Assembly: GCA_951812725.1 (NCBI GenBank) | Contig: OX638330.1 | Span: 4,381,405 to 4,445,404 of the forward strand | DNA length: 64,000 nt | Source of the DNA: an uncultured Caldilineaceae bacterium | Lineage (GTDB): Bacteria; Chloroflexota; Anaerolineae; Caldilineales; Caldilineaceae | Direction: 5' to 3' | Part shown: piece by piece, positions 1 through 9,477 of the stretch | How the letters are laid out: each line of letters begins with the position of its first letter | Position numbering within the stretch: the first letter of the stretch is position 1 | The notes under the pieces: model-generated | Told to the model about the DNA's origin: nothing | Seen by the model: the letters and a program-made list of their open reading frames with translations, nothing else | Database searches by the model: none | Made by a program: the position numbers and the translations under genes

Positions 1-138
1 GAATCGCGGCAGAGGGTATTGACCGACCGGCCATGGCGCCTTCCTTTCATTCCCGATCCGTAGCAGGTCTGGCGTGAAACAGAGAGGAGGAAAAAGTGAG
101 ATTTGCCTTTTCTCCCTCCCCGGGTCGGCCCCTGCCGT

Positions 139-897
139 CTAGTCCTGTTTGCGCCCGATGAACAGCCCTTCTTGCAGGTGAAAGAGCGTGCGGCCGTCCT
201 CGCTGCGGGGATGGAGGAACTCTTGCGCCTCGGGCGGGCCGTGCCCGAGGAGAGCCCGCAGGTAGGACTGCATCACTGGACCGTGGCGTGCAGCCCAATC
301 TTCGAAGACCATCTGTTTTTCGAGGATTTCGTGCTGGGTCAGTTCCAGGCCGGCCTGCGAGTAGCCTTCCAGCCACTCTTCGGTGCTGAGGCAGCGGCCG
401 TGGCTGGGGTCGCGCAGTTTCTCGAAGGCGTTGACAAAATCGCCGGCGACGCCCGCTGGTACGACGTTATCCACGACCGCCAGGATGCCGCCGGCGCGCA
501 GCACGCGCACGGACTCGCGCAGGAAAGCGCCGACGTCAGGGAAGTGATGGGGCGCGATGCGGCAGGTGAGGAGATCGAACTGGTCGTCTGCATAGGGCAG
601 GTTGTCGGCATCGGCGTGCTCGACGGTTACGTTGTCGATGCCGCGTATCGCGGTCTGCTCGCGGGCGACGGTCAGCATCTCCGGCGTGATGTCGGTTGCT
701 CGCACGTTGGCGACGTGGGGGGCGAAGGCGAAGGCGGTGTGGCCGGCGGCGGTGGCGATGTCCAGCGCCTGCCAGTGCGGTTGCGGCTCGACCAGCTCGA
801 CCAGCCGTTGTAGACTGGCGCCCTTGGCGTGGGGCCGGCTGGTGATATAGGTCCGGGCATGGGCGCCGAACTGCTCTTGCACTGATCTCTTGTCCAT
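139..897 (-). CDS. Class I SAM-dependent methyltransferase
   Basis: This 252-residue protein has the Rossmann-like methyltransferase fold. Motif I is the ALDIATAAGHTAFAFA stretch near residues 44-59. The acidic residue that would hold the SAM ribose follows in VRATDITPEML, and a later motif reads HADADNLPYADDQFDLL. It resembles the UbiE/Coq5-like Methyltransf_11 group, but the substrate cannot be read from sequence. An AGGA lies three bases before the ATG. It is the last gene of a minus-strand operon behind the phosphatase-family and PH-like genes, with an 18-bp gap. It is probably a cytoplasmic methyltransferase for a small molecule or lipid-like substrate; that role is inference. Confidence 0.85.
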   Translation of the reverse strand: MDKRSVQEQFGAHARTYITSRPHAKGASLQRLVELVEPQPHWQALDIATAAGHTAFAFAPHVANVRATDITPEMLTVAREQTAIRGIDNVTVEHADADNLPYADDQFDLLTCRIAPHHFPDVGAFLRESVRVLRAGGILAVVDNVVPAGVAGDFVNAFEKLRDPSHGRCLSTEEWLEGYSQAGLELTQHEILEKQMVFEDWAARHGPVMQSYLRALLGHGPPEAQEFLHPRSEDGRTLFHLQEGLFIGRKQD

Positions 898-915
898 TTG
901 TCCTAGGCCTTTCTG

Positions 916-1785
916 TCAGTTCTGGTCGAACTTCCCTGAACGAGCCTCTTGTATTGCCTTCAGCAATGATTTGTGGACGCCCGGCTGGCCGTTGCTGGCG
1001 ATGATGCTATGGTCGGTCAGGCGGAAGGGCGCGCCGGCGTAGTTGGTGACGAGGCCACCCGCCTCGTTCACGAGCAGGACGCCGGCCGCGACATCCCACG
1101 GTTGGATCCATCCCTCCCAGTAGGCTGAGAAGGCGCCGGCGGACACGTAGGCCAGATCGGCCGAGGATGCGCCCATGCGCCTTACGCCGCGGCAGATCGG
1201 CATGATGCGGGCGAATTCGGCGGCGTTGTTGTCCTCGTTGACCGCGCGGTGGTAAGGGAAGCCGGTTGTGAGCAGCGCGTCCGCCAGCGAGGATGCCTGG
1301 CTGACCTGCAGGCGCTGCTGTTCGCCATTCTGCCGGCGGAGAAAGGCGCCCTGGCCGGCCTGCGCCCAGAAGAGATCGAACTGCGGCAGGATCAGCGAGA
1401 GTCCGAAGAGAGTCTTCTCACGGTGGATGAGGGCGATGTTGATGCCGAACCAGGGCACGCCGGCGGCGAAGTTGATCGTGCCGTCGATGGGATCCACCAG
1501 CCAAAAATACTCGTCATCCGGCTGTTCATCGCTTTCTTCGCCCCAGAAGCCGAAATTGGGTGTGAGGGAGGCCAGACGGTCGCGAATCAGCGTCTCGCAG
1601 GCGAGGTCGGCTTCGGTGACCAGGTCATTAGGGGTTGACTTGGAATGGATAGAACGCAGGCCATCCTGTTGCATCGTCAGGGCCAGTTCGCCGGCCTGGC
1701 GGGCTAATTCGAAGAGCGGAGTTTTCGCGACCGGCATCTCCTCGTCCTGGCGTTGCGTCTGTTTTGCAGGTGCCGTGGAGGTCAC
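916..1785 (-). CDS. Inositol monophosphatase family protein
   Basis: This 289-residue protein carries the signatures of the Mg2+-dependent, Li+-sensitive phosphatase family. They are GEES near residues 82-85, DPIDGT at 98-103, and the C-terminal WDVAAGVLLVNEAGG block, which together supply the metal ligands. Such enzymes dephosphorylate myo-inositol phosphate, histidinol phosphate or related sugar phosphates, and the exact substrate is not determined here. The start is a GTG eight bases after GAGGAG and only two bases after the stop of the preceding gene, so translation is probably coupled. An internal ATG 16 codons later has no properly spaced ribosome site. It lies in an operon with the PH-like gene and the methyltransferase. 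Confidence 0.9.
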   Translation of the reverse strand: MTSTAPAKQTQRQDEEMPVAKTPLFELARQAGELALTMQQDGLRSIHSKSTPNDLVTEADLACETLIRDRLASLTPNFGFWGEESDEQPDDEYFWLVDPIDGTINFAAGVPWFGINIALIHREKTLFGLSLILPQFDLFWAQAGQGAFLRRQNGEQQRLQVSQASSLADALLTTGFPYHRAVNEDNNAAEFARIMPICRGVRRMGASSADLAYVSAGAFSAYWEGWIQPWDVAAGVLLVNEAGGLVTNYAGAPFRLTDHSIIASNGQPGVHKSLLKAIQEARSGKFDQN

Positions 1786-1787
1786 CG

Positions 1788-2420
1788 CTACATCTCCTCG
1801 CGATAGTGGAGGCCGCTTCGCTGCTTTTCCAGCATGGTGGCCTTACGGATCATTTCCCGCACGCCCATGGGATCCTTGACGTTGTGGAGTGTGAATTCAG
1901 GATGACTGGGATCGGCGCTGGTGATCGTGACATCACCCACGTTCAGTGCCCTTTCGCCGAGATGCTGGGTCACCGAAGTATCGCGTACGCGCACCAACTC
2001 TATCTCGTGGTAATTGCGGCCAAGCAGACCACGAATTAGCCGTACCCGTTGGGTAGTCAGTTCATAGCGGGTACCGATTGAAAGGTAGGGCCGGCCTGAC
2101 CAGAGCAGTTCCTCGGATTCGAGGTCGTCGGTGGCGGCCTCGGAAGAATACGCTGCAGGGGATTCCGATTCACTTTCCTCAGGGCCACTCGCGCGCGATT
2201 CTGTGGCGGTGAAGGGATGATCGGCTTCGGTTTCCACCTCATCGAGAACGGCAAAGACGCCGTCGGCCAGCGCGTTGACGATGGCTTGCAGCTGGGCTTG
2301 AGGAATTGCGGTGATTTCGACATCACTTTGGGCCAGCGACTGATAAAAGCGGGCAGTTACTGCTTGACGCACAGACTGTTCGTCCATAGAGGGTTTCTCC
2401 GACGTAGAGCGCATCACCAT
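1788..2420 (-). CDS. PH-domain-like protein (bacterial PH family)
   Basis: This protein of about 210 residues has an acidic, Ser/Glu-rich N-terminal half and a C-terminal domain of roughly 100 residues. The latter starts at EELLWSGRPYLSIGTRYELT and continues RVRLIRGLLGRNYHEIELVRVRD. That pattern, with a GRP turn, paired beta strands and an I-E-L-x-R-V-x-D segment, is typical of bacterial PH (DUF304-like) domains. No transmembrane segment is seen, unlike many relatives. An in-frame extension reaches 2519, but AGGAAG before the ATG at 2420 favours this start; another ATG at 2387 with GGAGA upstream is also possible. It is first in the operon with the phosphatase and methyltransferase. Function unknown. 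Confidence 0.75.
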   Translation of the reverse strand: MVMRSTSEKPSMDEQSVRQAVTARFYQSLAQSDVEITAIPQAQLQAIVNALADGVFAVLDEVETEADHPFTATESRASGPEESESESPAAYSSEAATDDLESEELLWSGRPYLSIGTRYELTTQRVRLIRGLLGRNYHEIELVRVRDTSVTQHLGERALNVGDVTITSADPSHPEFTLHNVKDPMGVREMIRKATMLEKQRSGLHYREEM

Positions 2421-2528
2421 TTTTTCGCGCTTCCTGTTTTCAGTTGCCAGATGAGCGACTACCAAGAGCAGAAAACGGTACAGTGCGGTTATGATAGTGC
2501 TTGGGCAGACAATGAGCAAAGAAACGCC

Positions 2529-3018
2529 GTAACTACAAAGCCATATACAGTGTCTGTCGCGGCCAGCCGGTGGTCTCCGCCGCGGTTCAGGCTAGCTGAT
2601 TGCGGATGCGGTTGGCAGCCGCCAGGTTGGATGTGACGCACTGCCGGCATGACGCAGTGGTGGGTAGACAGAGGGGGGCGTTGCGGGGGCGCAGCCCCTG
2701 CACAAGGGAGGGCCGAAGGCCCGACCGCCCAGAACTGCAGTGGTCGGTGGTCGGTGGTCAGTGGACTGAGACTGCAGGTGGGGTAGGAGACATTGTTGGC
2801 TAGACACGTTGCTGGAGCGGCACTGCTGGAATGCGCACACACGGTCGGTGAGCAATGGTTTTGGAGGGGGGCGTTGCGGGGGCGCAGCCCCTGCACAAGG
2901 GAGGGCCGAAGGCCCGACCGCCCATATGCAAGGAAAGAGTATGGAGGGGTGAGGAGTGACCAAACAGATTCGCTCGAATCGTTCGGGGTTGTGAGTCGAT
3001 TGCGGCTGAGCAATTTGG
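2529..3018. mobile_element. MITE-like element, copy A (internally duplicated, 490 bp)
   Basis: The left end reads GTAACTACAAAGCCATATAC and matches the left ends of the other copies. The right end (about 3000-3018) is a degraded form of the shared right terminus ending GGCTGAGTAGTTAC. The interior holds two copies of the G-rich core (about 2672-2730 and 2864-2923). The sequence between the cores has GGTCGGTGGTCGG repeats and a block like that in the 42-kb copy. No transposase is encoded. Reading frames inside it are repeat-derived and are not called. The rest of the gap to 3233 holds no recognisable gene. Confidence 0.65.
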
Positions 3019-3233
3019 CAACGCCAGAACGGGCTGCGTTGGAAGAGGTGGTCGTCTGTGGAGATCGCCCGCGCTTTGGGGGGAGGCGTACAGGTGATGT
3101 ATGATCGTTATGCGTTACGAGCCTGGTTCCGGACTGCGGAAAGACAACAGCGGGCGCGGCGACGCTGCATTATTCAGAGAGCGGCTCTGCGCTGGATCAT
3201 CAGAGCTTTTGGCACTTAAGAAAGGACAGGACT

Positions 3234-3887
3234 GTGGACATCACCTGGTATGGTTTCTCCTGCTTTCGTCTGCGAGAGCGCCGCGTTACCGCGATCTGCG
3301 ACCCGTTAAGCAGGAAGGCCACGGGCATCCAGTTGCCCAAGATGCAGGCCGATATTGTGACCATCAGTAATGACTCGTCAGCCCAAGTTCAAGATACAGG
3401 TGTCGGCGGCGGGGAGCCGAAGATCCTGCACAGCCCTGGTGACTACGAGGTGAAGCAGGTGCTGGTGACAGGCCTGTCGACCTCCCTGAACGGTACACGG
3501 AACGTCGTCTTTTTTCTGGACTTCGACGGCCTGACAGTCGGCCATTTGGGAGAGCTGGGACAGGTCCCGGCCAGCATCGGCGGGGAGGAGCTGGGCGATA
3601 TCGACGTGCTGCTGGCGCCTGTGAGCGGACCGCATATTCCGGACGTTTCGCGTATTGCCGAGGTGATCAGCCAGCTGGACCCGCGCATCGTCGTACCGAT
3701 GCAATACCGCCACGAGGATCTGCGCGGCGAGTTGTCTGAATCTTTGGAGCCGGTGGACCGCTTTCTCAATGAGTTGGGTATCAGCGATCCTGAAGTGACG
3801 GATACGCTCAAGCTGACGAAGAGCAGTCTGCCGGAGGAGACGCAGGTGGTGCTTCTGCGCCCGACTGGAGCGGCCCGCTCCGGATAG
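3234..3887 (+). CDS. Metallo-beta-lactamase-fold protein lacking most metal ligands
   Basis: This 217-residue protein aligns along its length with the small Lactamase_B_3/UlaG-like family. It starts MDITWYGFSCFRL, has ICDPLSRKATG, then SPGDYEVKQVLVTGL, GLTVGHLGELG and DPRIVVPMQY. The expected HxHxDH zinc motif after ADIVTIS is replaced by NDSSAQ. The usual HLGD reads HLGE, and the PMHY histidine is a glutamine. Most catalytic metal ligands are therefore gone and hydrolase activity is doubtful. The start is GTG, preceded by AAAGGA. It lies alone between two MITE-like copies. It may be a structural or regulatory pseudoenzyme; that is inference. Confidence 0.8.
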   Translation: MDITWYGFSCFRLRERRVTAICDPLSRKATGIQLPKMQADIVTISNDSSAQVQDTGVGGGEPKILHSPGDYEVKQVLVTGLSTSLNGTRNVVFFLDFDGLTVGHLGELGQVPASIGGEELGDIDVLLAPVSGPHIPDVSRIAEVISQLDPRIVVPMQYRHEDLRGELSESLEPVDRFLNELGISDPEVTDTLKLTKSSLPEETQVVLLRPTGAARSG

Positions 3888-3937
3888 TTGCGGTTGCCGG
3901 TCCCCGGCAACCGTGCAAGACGCTTCGAATAATTCCT

Positions 3938-4239
3938 GCAACTACCAAGCCATATACAGTGCCTGTCTTAGGCAGCTCTTCATCCCTGCCGACATTCGGG
4001 CTATCTGATGGCGTATTCGGTTGGCGGCAGCCACGTTGGTGGAGCGGCACTGCTGGAATGCGCACACAAGGTCGGTGAGCGATGGTTTTGGAGGGGGGCG
4101 TTGCGGGGGCGCAGCCCCTGCACAAGGGAGGGCCGAAGGCCCGACCGCCAAAATTGCAGAGGACCGTGATCGCAAACTGTCAGGGCACCAAGGCGCGGCT
4201 GCTCTGCATGGTCGCGCATTGTGGATGGATGCGTTGTAC
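3938..4239. mobile_element. MITE-like element, copy B (about 302 bp)
   Basis: The left end GCAACTACCAAGCCATATAC matches the family terminus. The middle has GCACTGCTGGAATGCGCACA and GGTCGGTGAGCGATGGTTTT, followed by the G-rich core at about 4092-4149. The right terminus is degraded (TGTGGATGGATGCGTTGTAC) but lies where the family length predicts. The element ends about 10 bp beyond the stop codon of the convergent transglutaminase gene. No coding capacity. Confidence 0.6.
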
Positions 4240-4248
4240 CTATTTCCT

Positions 4249-6792
4249 CTAATTCTGCCCGGCAGAGGCGCGCCAACTGAATCTTCGCTGCAGCCATGCC
4301 TTCAACAGCACGGGGCGAAGTTGGCGCCAGTTGTCGTTCAGCTCGTGCCGGACTTCGTCGCCAAGATGCTCCGGGCGGGGAGCATAGCGGAACTGAACGT
4401 AGATTTCGATGATACGGCGGATGAACGGGCTGCCCTGGGGAAGACCCTCTGCAAGTTGGGCCTCGCGTTCATAGGGCGTCAACGCCTGCTCGGCGGGCGC
4501 CCGCCGCAGAATCTCGCTCGGCATCTGCTGCGGGTTTGGGACATTCGGCGAACGTGAGAGAACTTGCGGCTGCCGCTGGCGCAGCGGCATCTTCAGCCGC
4601 GCAGTCCAGTTCAGCAGCCGTTCATAGTAGATTTGCGGTTCCTGCAAAAAGGCTTTGGGACCCTGATACATGCGGCGGCGCAGTAGCCAGACGCCCGCAA
4701 TAAGTGTCAAAATTACTACGGCCAAACTGGTTGTGACGAGAGGGGAGCGAGTTTGGAGGCCGCCGATACCCGTAACCGGGCCGGCGATGTCCTGGGGAAA
4801 CTCTTCTTCAAAGTCCAGCGCGTCATCAAACAGAAAATCCTCGTCTTCGAGTGAGATGTCATCCATACCGGGGATCAGCCCGCTGTCCTGGAGCTCTGCT
4901 CCCGAAGGGCGGTCCAGAATGCTCTCGCCGGCGGTCGGCTCGAACTCGATCCAGCCGTATTGGGGGAAGTAGACCTCCACCCAGGTATGCGCGTCGCGTT
5001 CTGTTATCAGATAGGTGCCGGTCTCCGGATCGAGGGTTCCTTCGGCGTAGCCGCTGGCCGTACGGGCGGGTATGCCCTGGCTGCGCAGCATGGCCGCCAT
5101 AGCCGAGGCGTAGTAGTCGCAATAGCCGCGCTGGATGTCGAACAGGAAATACTCCAGCGGGTCTTCATCCGCGGACGGCGCGGGAATCCCTTCGTCGTAG
5201 TCGAAAGCACGCAGAAATCGCTCCAGCGCTTTAACCTTGTCGTAGGTCGTGGACGCGTTGGCCATTTCCCGTTCGGCCAACTCGGTGATGCGGGGCGAAA
5301 AGCTGATGGGGAGCTGGAGGTAGCGGGTAAGAACCTGCGCTGGATATTCGACAATGCCCGCCTCGCGTAACTCCCGCACGGTGACGGTGGTATAGTTACT
5401 GACGACCTGGTAGCTGTCGCCCTGCTCCAGCGTGATTCTGGAGCGCGCCCACGTCAGTTCGGTGTCATCCTGGTTTGTTGAAGCCGAATCGGCCGGATTG
5501 GCATAGGCAAGCGGCTGCTCAAGCGCGGCCAGCGGGATGTCGGCCTGCACGACATCCGGCATGGCGAGGAGGATATTCCCGGTTGGCGTACGAATGGTGA
5601 TGGTCTGTGTGACCGGAGCGCGGGCGGACCACAGCGTCGTTGGGATGGACTGGTTGGAACGGTAATTGACCTCGCCCTCGGCGGTGTTGATCCACTGCCG
5701 GCCGGTGAAACGGTCGAAGGCAACGGCCCGCCAGTAGCGACCTGTGCCCGCGTCCACTTCCATGATAAGGCGGTCGCCGACGACGCGTTCGCCGCCCAGG
5801 GTCAAGGTGCGGCCAAAACCTGTCTGGACCGCCCGGGTCTGCCGATTCAGTCCCTGGTAGAGGCGGTTCCACTCCTGCATGGCCGCCTCCCAGCGCATGT
5901 TGACGGGCTGCAGCAGGTCATGGAAAGGGAGACTGCGCCCCATGTTGGGCGCGATGAAGGCGAGAGCGATCACGGCCATTGTATACATGAAGCCGGAGCG
6001 CATAAAGTCGAAGTTGATGTCCTCGCTGAAATAGATGCTATCGGCGCGCCAGCGTTGGCGATGGTCGATGAGAGTGGTCCAGGCGAGGAGCAGCAGCGCG
6101 GCAATGCAGTATGCAACCAGGAATCCCATCACCGATACCGGTGCGTAGTGCGTGTTGACCAGGAGCGCGATGCCGGCCATCAGGACGCCGCGCCAGACAT
6201 GGCCGTGCCGGAAGACCGACCAGACGCCCAGGTAGGTGAGCCACCAGACAAGAAAGCCGATTTCGAAGATGAAGACAACGTTGTCGTTGCTGGCTTGCTG
6301 GTTGATAGCGGCTTCGATCCATTCGAGCCAGCGTTCCAGCAGGAAGTAGGCCCTGGCCTGCAGGACGGGGATTCCCTTATCGATGAAAGCCTGCACCCGC
6401 TGCTCGTCTTCCACGAGAAAGGTCATCAGATAGAAGACCCATGCCAACCCGGTCGCAAAGCTGTGGGAAAGCATGAAGAAGCTGTCAAAGCGGCTGAAAG
6501 AGATCAGTGCGCCCATTGCCAGCGCGCCCAGGACGACAGCTACCAACATGCTCATGCTCATAGCGCCCGTCCAACCGGCAGCACTGAGTGAGAGCGCCAG
6601 GATGAGATAGATGCCGCCGAGCAGCAGGAGTGTGATCACCCGCCCTTCACGGAAATAGGCGAAGGGCGCGTTGGCCAGTTCGCCGGATTCGTCGCGCTCG
6701 TCTATCAGGGTATCGGCAGCATCGTCAGGGGCGGCGGGACGCGCGGGTTCCTGCGCATTTGGGAGATGTGAGGTGCTCTTTTGATCACGCAT
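4249..6792 (-). CDS. TgpA-like membrane transglutaminase
   Basis: This is a protein of about 847 residues. An acidic N-terminus is followed by several hydrophobic segments (roughly the first third), an extracytoplasmic region with a transglutaminase core, another membrane segment (SLAVVILTLIAGVWLL) and a C-terminal DUF4129-like cytoplasmic region. The core has the catalytic cysteine in RGYCDYYASAMAAML, the histidine in RDAHTWVEVYFPQYGW and the following EFEPTAGE. This layout is the DUF3488/TgpA family, membrane enzymes with cysteine-protease or cross-linking chemistry outside the cell. A GTG at 6894 gives a 34-residue longer form, but that extension looks noncoding, so the ATG at 6792 is preferred; neither start has a clear ribosome site. 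It follows the secreted gene at 6905 and probably shares its transcript. Confidence 0.85.
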   Translation of the reverse strand: MRDQKSTSHLPNAQEPARPAAPDDAADTLIDERDESGELANAPFAYFREGRVITLLLLGGIYLILALSLSAAGWTGAMSMSMLVAVVLGALAMGALISFSRFDSFFMLSHSFATGLAWVFYLMTFLVEDEQRVQAFIDKGIPVLQARAYFLLERWLEWIEAAINQQASNDNVVFIFEIGFLVWWLTYLGVWSVFRHGHVWRGVLMAGIALLVNTHYAPVSVMGFLVAYCIAALLLLAWTTLIDHRQRWRADSIYFSEDINFDFMRSGFMYTMAVIALAFIAPNMGRSLPFHDLLQPVNMRWEAAMQEWNRLYQGLNRQTRAVQTGFGRTLTLGGERVVGDRLIMEVDAGTGRYWRAVAFDRFTGRQWINTAEGEVNYRSNQSIPTTLWSARAPVTQTITIRTPTGNILLAMPDVVQADIPLAALEQPLAYANPADSASTNQDDTELTWARSRITLEQGDSYQVVSNYTTVTVRELREAGIVEYPAQVLTRYLQLPISFSPRITELAEREMANASTTYDKVKALERFLRAFDYDEGIPAPSADEDPLEYFLFDIQRGYCDYYASAMAAMLRSQGIPARTASGYAEGTLDPETGTYLITERDAHTWVEVYFPQYGWIEFEPTAGESILDRPSGAELQDSGLIPGMDDISLEDEDFLFDDALDFEEEFPQDIAGPVTGIGGLQTRSPLVTTSLAVVILTLIAGVWLLRRRMYQGPKAFLQEPQIYYERLLNWTARLKMPLRQRQPQVLSRSPNVPNPQQMPSEILRRAPAEQALTPYEREAQLAEGLPQGSPFIRRIIEIYVQFRYAPRPEHLGDEVRHELNDNWRQLRPVLLKAWLQRRFSWRASAGQN

Positions 6793-6904
6793 AGTTATGT
6801 TATCAGGTTGCCAGGCAGACGACCACCAGTCGATTTTATGTTTACGAAGTGGTAGTGGATCGGAGCCTGCCAATCCGGCAAGCGCTTCAATCACAGTTCA
6901 GACG

Positions 6905-9028
6905 TCAGAGCAATCGCCACAGCAGGCCGGCAAACAGGGAACTGAGGAAGATCCCCAGGGCGATGGCAAGCCAGAGCCGCACTGTGATAATGCTCTCAAA
7001 CTGGTTGGTCAACCGCTGCGGCGCATCTGTCAAGCCCAAAAGCCAGACCCGTTGCGGAGATGTCGGGTCGGGCGAATCGCCTATTACGACCTGGACGGTG
7101 CTGTCGGAGACAAGGCGCCGCCAGCGGGACGCTTCGAGCCGATGCTGCGCCGCCCGCAGAGACTGACGGATTTCCAGCGCGGCGGCTTCGGCGCGACTGG
7201 CTGCGGGTGCGGGTGCTTCCGCGGCTGCGGTTGCCTCTCGTTCCAGTGACGCAGCCATACTGTACCATTGGTCCCCAACAGGTCGAAAGTCCACATCGAT
7301 CGACTGGGTGGTACGCTGCCACAGGAGGCGGGTCTCTTGTCGTGTCTCCTGTTCCGCCGCCAGAATGGCACTGCGCAACAGTGCCCAGTCGGGCTGTTGG
7401 GGTGTGTTCTGAGCCAGAAGCCGACGTTTACGGGCGTCGAGTCGATCCAGTTGGATAAGGAACCCGCCGGCCTCCTCGGTAAGTAGTACATCTGTCACTC
7501 CGGAAGCAGACCAACTGTTCAGCAGAGTGTTCAGGGCGCTCTCGCTATCGACGCGTCTCTGAAAGATGGGGTGCGCGATGGCATTGATGGACACGTCATT
7601 ATGGTTCAATGTAACTGTAATCTGCCAATTGGCAAAAAGAGCGCGATACTCCGGTGAGGGCAGAGTCTCGCCAGTAAGGACCTCTTCTCCTACCAGGGAA
7701 ACAGCGGCCTCTTCGTTGCCTTCATTCAATTGTTGCAGCACTTCGTGCAGGATGAGCGCGCGCCGTTCGGCTTCGAGGGTGGCCGGATCGACGACGTCGG
7801 CGGGCAAACGAGCCAGCCGTTCGGTCAGCAGCAGAGCCTTGGGCCAGTTTTCCTGCAAGCGGGCTGTCCGCAGTTGTTGCAGCAGACCTTGGGCAACCCA
7901 GTTCTGCAGTTCGAGGCGGGTCGGCCCTTGCGGCATAGCTGGAAGCGCTCTCTCCGCTTCCGCAACCATGAGCGCGACATAGACGCTATCGACGGAGCCA
8001 TCTGCGGCGATGGCGCGTCTGCGGTAGAGGGCCGCCAGCCGGTAACGCACAGAGGCGTAGACAGCATCCGACCGGGTGTGTTCTTCGGCCAGTCGCAGCG
8101 CTTGTGTGTAGGCGGCCAGGGCTTGTTCATAGAAGCGTTCGCGGGCGGAGGCGCCGAGTGCGGGTGCCTGGTGAAGTTGCGCGTACAGATCGCCCAGATG
8201 CTGTTGAGATTCGACCTGGTTGTTTGCAAGAATTTCGTTTTGGGCAGCGCGAATCTGCTGGATCCACTGTGGATGAAGCGTCTGGAAGAGTACATCTGTG
8301 GTCGGTGGGCGCTCCTCACGCAGCCACTCCAGTTGGTTGGCGCGCACTTTCCAGCCGCGGGGCGATATTTGCAGCCAGCTGTCCGATGGGGCCAGCCATT
8401 GTTCCATGTTGGCGAAATCGATGGTTACGCGCCAGCCACTGATATCGCTGGACCACGCGAGCAACTCGGAAATTGGGTAATGGAAGTCGAAGGTTTGGGT
8501 TACGGCCAGGGGCAGCTCGTAACTGAGGGTGAGGCGGCGGCGGGCATCTGCTTCGAACTCTGCCTGAACGCTCTGGCCCACGTTCTGGCCGGCGGGTTGC
8601 AGAACGAGGGGTTGTCCGTCGAGCGTCACTGCGATATTCCGAGGCAGGGGGCGCTCGCTTGCGGCGGCGCCGGCGGGCTGTGCGACGAGCAGGGTTGCGG
8701 TGATCGCCTCGTCTTCGTCATTATGCAGGCGGTAGGCGGCTTCGATTTGGAGTGTTAGCGAGCGGCCGTCAACGGTGGCGACGCGAACATCGAGCGTGTG
8801 GGTAAGGAGATCCAGCGATGTTTCGAGCGCGGGTTGCAGGAGCAGATGCGAAGCGTCCGCTGACTGTGACTGGGGCAGGCGATAGGGGATGTGGTTTTCG
8901 GAAGGGGGCGCGGCCAACAGGAGATCGGGCCCGCCGAACAGGAAAAGTTGGCAACAGAATATACAGAGAAAAAAGCGACATAGAAAAGTTGCGATCTTAG
9001 AGGACTCTTGATATGATGTCATGCGCAT
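6905..9028 (-). CDS. Secreted, membrane-anchored protein of unknown function
   Basis: This protein of about 707 residues has an N-terminal signal (hydrophobic FLCRFFLCIFCCQLFLFG) and a single C-terminal transmembrane segment (VRLWLAIALGIFLSSLFAGLLW region). The body is therefore extracytoplasmic. The first third is beta-rich. The middle, around EILANNQVESQQHLGDLYAQL and SARERFYEQALAAYTQALRLA, is helical and resembles tetratricopeptide repeats. I do not recognise a catalytic domain. It lies just upstream of the TgpA-like transglutaminase with a gap of about 110 bp to the preferred start, so the two may act together at the cell surface. An in-frame extension to 9139 precedes the ATG at 9028; the signal peptide favours 9028 or 9022. 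Confidence 0.7.
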   Translation of the reverse strand: MRMTSYQESSKIATFLCRFFLCIFCCQLFLFGGPDLLLAAPPSENHIPYRLPQSQSADASHLLLQPALETSLDLLTHTLDVRVATVDGRSLTLQIEAAYRLHNDEDEAITATLLVAQPAGAAASERPLPRNIAVTLDGQPLVLQPAGQNVGQSVQAEFEADARRRLTLSYELPLAVTQTFDFHYPISELLAWSSDISGWRVTIDFANMEQWLAPSDSWLQISPRGWKVRANQLEWLREERPPTTDVLFQTLHPQWIQQIRAAQNEILANNQVESQQHLGDLYAQLHQAPALGASARERFYEQALAAYTQALRLAEEHTRSDAVYASVRYRLAALYRRRAIAADGSVDSVYVALMVAEAERALPAMPQGPTRLELQNWVAQGLLQQLRTARLQENWPKALLLTERLARLPADVVDPATLEAERRALILHEVLQQLNEGNEEAAVSLVGEEVLTGETLPSPEYRALFANWQITVTLNHNDVSINAIAHPIFQRRVDSESALNTLLNSWSASGVTDVLLTEEAGGFLIQLDRLDARKRRLLAQNTPQQPDWALLRSAILAAEQETRQETRLLWQRTTQSIDVDFRPVGDQWYSMAASLEREATAAAEAPAPAASRAEAAALEIRQSLRAAQHRLEASRWRRLVSDSTVQVVIGDSPDPTSPQRVWLLGLTDAPQRLTNQFESIITVRLWLAIALGIFLSSLFAGLLWRLL

Positions 9029-9107
9029 AAATAGATTCACCCCATTGAAAAGAGGGGTGGTTGCAGGTTGCGTTTTGACGCTCCTGCCAGGTGCAGCCAG
9101 AGTACAT

Positions 9108-9410
9108 ATGGTACGTTTGTTGATGCAGTGGGACATCAAAATGGGACACGAACAACCCTATTTTGAGTTTGTCATGCGAGAGTATGCACCAGGACTCATG
9201 CGGTTGGGAATTAACCCTGCCGAAGTCTGGTATACCATTTATGGAAATGGGCCGCAAATGCTAACGATTGGAGAAGTGTCCGATTTGGAGCGGCTGCGGG
9301 CGATTCTGCAGAGCGAAACCTGGCAAAATATGCACCGAAGGCTTCTGAGGCACGTAATAAACTATAGTCAGAGGGTTGTAGACGACAATAGCCGCACATT
9401 TCAGTTGTAG
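9108..9410 (+). CDS. Small conserved protein, possible dimeric alpha-beta barrel
   Basis: This 100-residue soluble protein contains MQWDIKMGHEQPYFEFV, then MREYAPGLMRLGINPAEVWY and the basic segment HRRLLRHVINYSQRVV. From recall of similar Chloroflexota proteins, I believe this is a conserved hypothetical family of the dimeric alpha-beta barrel kind (compare Dabb/NIPSNAP-like folds). The reaction is unknown. An upstream ATG at 9021 would add 29 residues that overlap the divergent gene's start region, so the ATG at 9108 is preferred, although no clear ribosome site is seen. The gene lies divergent from the secreted protein gene and 67 bp before a helix-turn-helix gene. Confidence 0.65.
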   Translation: MVRLLMQWDIKMGHEQPYFEFVMREYAPGLMRLGINPAEVWYTIYGNGPQMLTIGEVSDLERLRAILQSETWQNMHRRLLRHVINYSQRVVDDNSRTFQL

Positions 9411-9477
9411 AGAAAGGATTTGTTCGCCGTCCCCGTTCGGGCGGGCAATTGCCGGCGGACAATAATGGAGAGAATTC

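Noticed and set aside
7060-8758. Long plus-strand frames opposite the secreted protein gene
   Set aside because: They are antisense shadows typical of GC-rich DNA; the minus-strand frame has a signal peptide and membrane anchor.
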